Assembly: GCA_009700815.1 (NCBI GenBank)
Contig: WLLG01000002.1
Coordinates: 1-33,181 of the forward strand
Direction of reading: 5' to 3'
Source: Actinomycetota bacterium
Lineage (GTDB): Bacteria; Actinomycetota; Acidimicrobiia; Acidimicrobiales; Microtrichaceae
DNA length: 33,181 nt
A program made the translations under genes and the position numbers. The notes under the pieces are model-generated. The model worked only from the letters and a program-made list of their open reading frames with translations. It searched no databases and was not told where the DNA came from. Positions 30,900-33,181 of this stretch are shown one piece after another (position 1 is the stretch's first letter; the number at the start of each line of letters is the position of its first letter).

Positions 30900-30963
30900 C
30901 CCCCTGGATTGGCGCCGGAAAGCGACGGATTCCGTAGCTTACCGGCGCCAATCGATGAGGGGG
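30900..30963. promoter_or_regulatory. Long near-palindrome upstream of mraZ (terminator, attenuator or operator)
   Basis: Arms GATTGGCGCCGG (30907–30918) and CCGGCGCCAATC (30942–30953) pair perfectly. Inside them AAGC pairs with GCTT and ACGGA with TCCGT, around a central T at 30930, with only two mismatched positions over 47 bp. An outer CCCCCT (30900–30905) can pair with AGGGGG (30958–30963). No T-tract follows, so it is not a classic intrinsic terminator. It is placed to end lplA transcription or to control the division cluster. Confidence 0.75.
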
Positions 30964-30988
30964 GTCCACTATGAGCGCGAGAGCACGC

Positions 30989-31076
30989 GCGGAAAGTGTG
31001 ATTTTTTCTGACCAATTCCAAAGAAATGCTTGATCGTGGAGGAAATAGGGTTAGGATGGCGGAAAGTGGAGCAAAA
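30989..31076 (+). promoter_or_regulatory. Candidate mraZ promoter with repeated GTG boxes (possible MraZ operator)
   Basis: GCGGAAAGTG occurs at 30989–30998 and 31059–31068, exactly 70 bp apart. GTGGAGGAAAT (31036) and GTGGAGCAAAA (31066) are 30 bp apart. The GTG boxes thus start at 30996, 31036 and 31066, all multiples of 10 bp apart. AAAGTG resembles the box described for Mollicutes MraZ. Between them TTGATC (31030–31035), 16 bp, and TAGGAT (31052–31057) form a plausible promoter. The rest of the 355-bp gap before mraZ holds the palindrome at 30900 and a 13-bp duplication at 31136; no gene is seen. Confidence 0.5.
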
Positions 31077-31135
31077 GGGAAGCTTTAGGGGGAATTGCCC
31101 AAGGTTCTTGGTTCGCTCCATTCGGGACCAGCAGT

Positions 31136-31161
31136 ACCGGCCAGCAAAACCGGCCAGCAAT
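31136..31161. repeat. 13-bp tandem duplication in the mraZ leader
   Basis: ACCGGCCAGCAAA (31136) and ACCGGCCAGCAAT (31149) lie in the presumed 5' untranslated region of mraZ. The period is not a multiple of three, as for the other non-coding repeats here. Confidence 0.8.
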
Positions 31162-31228
31162 AACGATTAGCAGCAGCAAGCGATCTAGTGAGCCAACCAG
31201 CCGCCGAGCGGCTTGAGCGAGTGAGGGT

Positions 31229-31663
31229 ATGGAATTCTTCGGTCAGTTTGAACACACGATCGACGATAAGGGCCGCATGGTCCTCCCTTCTGCGTACCGC
31301 TCCGAATTTGTCGACGGTGCGTATCTTGCGTTTCTCGGTAGTTCAGCGGCGTTGTTCACCCCGGACGGGTGGGATCGCTACCGCAGAAAAATTGAACTGA
31401 GCGGAAAATTCGAGCGCCAAGACATGCAAGTGCTTTTGTCACTAGTGAGCCCTGCCACGCCTGACTCCCAGCATCGCGTCACGGTCAGTTCACAGCTGAG
31501 AGAGATTCTGGGCCTGCAACGTGAAGTCACGATTGTGGGTTCGGGCAGTTTCGCTGCGATCTATGACCGATCAGTCTGGGCTGCACGACAGAGCGAAACC
31601 TTGTCGAGAGATGAACAAGGACAGACCTTGGCCGACAAATTCAACGAATTGACGTTCTTATGA
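31229..31663 (+). CDS. mraZ: Transcriptional regulator MraZ
   Basis: MraZ is the DNA-binding first gene of the division and cell-wall (dcw) cluster. The 144 residues contain two SpoVT/AbrB-like halves: FFGQFEHTIDDKGRMVLPSAYR with the DxKGRxxLP motif, and DSQHRVTVSSQLREILGL, the second DSQHRxxxS motif. It forms rings that bind repeated boxes upstream of its own gene and usually represses the cluster; the repeated GTG boxes upstream may be its sites. The ATG at 31229 follows GAGGG closely. rsmH follows, but with an unusually long gap of 195 bp. Confidence 0.96.
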   Translation: MEFFGQFEHTIDDKGRMVLPSAYRSEFVDGAYLAFLGSSAALFTPDGWDRYRRKIELSGKFERQDMQVLLSLVSPATPDSQHRVTVSSQLREILGLQREVTIVGSGSFAAIYDRSVWAARQSETLSRDEQGQTLADKFNELTFL

Positions 31664-31786
31664 GCCGCAGCGACTCCAGCGCCAACTGCAACGAAAGATC
31701 AAGCACCATCTATCCGCCGGCCATGCCGGTGGGCAGCTTCCCGGTCAACGTGAGGGTTGGCCTTGAACTCCGCCCGCGCCGATTCG

Positions 31787-31840
31787 GACTGACCGGGGAG
31801 ACATCCCGGCAGTCGTCGCGTGATCGGGAGGCTGTCCTCC
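31787..31840 (+). promoter_or_regulatory. Two hairpins in the mraZ–rsmH gap
   Basis: First stem: GACTG and CCGGG (31787–31797, one A bulge) pair with CCCGG and CAGTC (31805–31814) around a 7-nt loop. Second stem: GGAGG (31827–31831) pairs with CCTCC (31836–31840), loop CTGT. The rsmH start lies 18 nt later with its own GGAG. This could stabilise or regulate rsmH translation. Confidence 0.45.
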
Positions 31841-31858
31841 AGCAAGGCCGGAGCAGTT

Positions 31859-32803
31859 GTGTCCGATGACTTCGTACACAAGCCAGTCCTGCTCGATCGC
31901 ATCGTGGACTTGTTCAGCGAAGTTCCCGCTGGACTCTACGTGGATGCGACCCTTGGGGGAGCAGGCCATGCGCGTGCGGTGCTGCAAGCCAATCCGGGGT
32001 TGCACTTACTCGGCCTTGACCGAGATGAAGTCGCCCTCTCAGCGGCGATGCGGAATTTGGCAGACATGCCGGACCGGTTCGAACTTGTCCGAACCGGTTT
32101 CGATCAATTGGAACATCTTGTACGAGACCGAACCCATCAAGGAGCGAGTGCTGTGCTACTAGATCTTGGAGTTTCTTCTCCTCAGCTTGATCAGGCCGAG
32201 CGAGGGTTTTCGTATCGATCAGCAGCCCCGTTGGACATGCGGATGGATCGCCGCGAACCAAAGAGCGCAATGCAAGTGGTGAACGAATACACCTACCCCG
32301 AGCTTGCGCGTGTGATTCGGACCTATGGGGAAGAGCGGTTTGCCTCTCGAGTCGCCCGAGCGATCGTCGAAGCCCGCCCCGTTACGGACACAGCAGAACT
32401 GGCTGAAATCATTCGTAATGCCATTCCTGCAGCAGCACGGCGTACTGGAGGTCACCCTGCTAAGCGGACGTTCCAGGCAATCCGAATCGAAGTCAATTCT
32501 GAGCTCGAACAACTCTCTGATGCGCTAGACGGTGCGTTATCGGTCTTGGCCCCAGGTGGGCGACTTGCAGTGCTCTCGTACCATTCGCTTGAAGACCGAA
32601 TGGTCAAGTCTGCGTTTCGGCAGGCTGAAACTGGCGGCTGTGTCTGTCCCTCGGGGCTGCCCTGTGCGTGTGGGGCGGAGCCAACCGTTCGACTTCTGAA
32701 GCGCGGCGCTTGGAAAGCCGCTCCAGAAGAGATCGCTGTGAATCGACGGGCAGAGAGTGTCCGTCTGAGGGCCGTTGAGCGACTCGAGGAGCAGGCCTCG
32801 TGA
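31859..32803 (+). CDS. rsmH: 16S rRNA (cytosine1402-N4)-methyltransferase RsmH
   Basis: RsmH (MraW) methylates N4 of C1402 in the 16S rRNA decoding region using S-adenosylmethionine. The 314-residue protein starts with DFVHKPVLLDRIVDLF, then the SAM-binding motif YVDATLGGAGHA, LLGLDRDEVAL, LLDLGVSSPQLDQAERGFSY, and, near the end, LSYHSLEDRMVKSAF, all typical. The GTG at 31859 has GGAG 5 nt upstream and starts the conserved N-terminus; an in-frame ATG at 31820 would add 13 residues. Its stop overlaps the ftsL GTG by 4 bp, so the two genes are coupled. Confidence 0.96.
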   Translation: MSDDFVHKPVLLDRIVDLFSEVPAGLYVDATLGGAGHARAVLQANPGLHLLGLDRDEVALSAAMRNLADMPDRFELVRTGFDQLEHLVRDRTHQGASAVLLDLGVSSPQLDQAERGFSYRSAAPLDMRMDRREPKSAMQVVNEYTYPELARVIRTYGEERFASRVARAIVEARPVTDTAELAEIIRNAIPAAARRTGGHPAKRTFQAIRIEVNSELEQLSDALDGALSVLAPGGRLAVLSYHSLEDRMVKSAFRQAETGGCVCPSGLPCACGAEPTVRLLKRGAWKAAPEEIAVNRRAESVRLRAVERLEEQAS

Positions 32804-33181
32804 CAGCTGTTCGTAGCCGATCCGCTCGGAGATCACCCGCAGTAATTCAACCCAAGTCAACTACGCGCCGCACTAGCGCTGCAGCTAGCAGCACAAAGTC
32901 GCGAGCTGTGGTCCGGCCGCTCCCCCAGAAGGCGGCCGGACCACAGCTCCGAATATTTCCTCGCAGGGTTGTGTCGCTCCGCCTCGCCGTGCTTATGGCC
33001 GTCTTGTTGTTCTTTGGATTTTTGTTCGGAGCGGTTGCGATTCAGAGCCAGCGCATCTCGGGCCAACGCCAGATTGATCTGCTATCAGCCGAGATCAGCG
33101 CCCAGCAGGACACCAACCATGCTCTGCGCGCTCAGGTGGCGGAACGAGAGGCGCCCGAGCGAATCACCGCAGAGGCTGAGA
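32800..33181 (+). CDS. ftsL: FtsL-like division protein, N-terminal part (3' truncated by window edge)
   Basis: The reading frame from GTG 32800 stays open to the window end (127 codons). It encodes a basic, Ser/Arg-rich cytoplasmic N-terminus of about 60 residues, one transmembrane helix (LRLAVLMAVLLFFGFLFGAV) and the start of an extracytoplasmic coiled coil (QSQRISGQRQIDLLSAEISA). The position after rsmH, the size and the topology fit FtsL, which joins FtsB and FtsQ in the division complex; the sequence is too divergent for recognition by motif alone. A perfect 18-bp inverted repeat lies in the part encoding the cytoplasmic tail. The start overlaps the rsmH stop. Confidence 0.82.
   Translation, partial: MTAVRSRSARRSPAVIQPKSTTRRTSAAASSTKSRAVVRPLPQKAAGPQLRIFPRRVVSLRLAVLMAVLLFFGFLFGAVAIQSQRISGQRQIDLLSAEISAQQDTNHALRAQVAEREAPERITAEAE
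32903..32949. repeat. Perfect 18-bp inverted repeat inside ftsL
   Basis: The left arm (32903–32920, GAGCTGTGGTCCGGCCGC) and right arm (32932–32949) pair perfectly over 18 bp, separated by an 11-nt loop. The arms encode part of the disordered cytoplasmic tail of FtsL. The hairpin is GC-rich and no T-tract follows. Confidence 0.93.

Noticed and set aside
31660..31869. 69-codon open frame between mraZ and rsmH
   Set aside because: Its composition (many Ser, Arg and Pro) and lack of any domain suggest it is not a real protein gene, and it overlaps the rsmH start. I treat it as part of the intercistronic leader.

Overview
The window looks like a chromosomal segment of an actinomycetote, most likely an uncultured Acidimicrobiia-type lineage of moderate GC. 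This is inference from gene content and order: an MtrA/MtrB-like two-component system with a lipoprotein, an ArsA-family ATPase with a C-terminal HSP20-like domain, dinB next to a DUF3040 gene, a MoxR–DUF58–transglutaminase operon, and the start of a division (dcw) cluster, mraZ–rsmH–ftsL. I see no rRNA, complete tRNA, CRISPR array, insertion sequence or prophage.

Layout. 1–5177 (+): the end of queG, a four-helix membrane protein, an ArsA-family ATPase, a small acidic protein with a Thr-Glu repeat tract, and a large coiled-coil protein that resembles an SMC/RecN ATPase whose P-loop has decayed. 5228–7484 (+): a ROK sugar kinase and an AlaC-type aminotransferase, ending tail to tail with a TetR regulator (-). 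8277–8885 (+): an ACT-domain protein. 8968–10545 (-): glycerol kinase, divergent from pfkA (+). 11661–15863 (-): a five-gene operon running small membrane protein, inositol-phosphatase-like enzyme, MtrA-like regulator, MtrB-like kinase, GerMN lipoprotein. 16001–19779: a membrane-anchored HTH protein and a cupredoxin lipoprotein (+), facing a two-gene operon of secreted lipoproteins (beta-helix and DUF1996, -). 19903–22353 (+): Nudix, dinB and DUF3040. 22293–26861 (-): MoxR, DUF58 and transglutaminase. 26945–29407 (+): a second ROK kinase, a small conserved protein and a MenC-like enzyme. 29433–30873: a Nudix hydrolase (-) divergent from a lipoate-ligase-like protein (+). 30874–31228: a structured leader. 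31229–33181 (+): mraZ, rsmH and partial ftsL.

Functionally the window combines central sugar and glycerol metabolism (two ROK kinases, PFK, GlpK, AlaC), cofactor and tRNA maintenance (QueG, MenC, lipoate ligase), envelope sensing (MtrAB-like), a secreted copper and beta-helix cassette, and entry into peptidoglycan and division genes.

Three features stand out. First, short tandem repeats are scattered through the window; those inside genes have periods of 6, 9, 12, 15, 18 or 24 bp, and those outside genes have periods of 13, 16 or 17 bp. Second, the mraZ–ftsL region carries large inverted repeats: a 47-bp near-palindrome before mraZ and an 18-bp perfect hairpin inside ftsL. Third, several genes have a -10-like hexamer 6–8 nt before the start codon and no Shine–Dalgarno sequence, which suggests leaderless transcripts.
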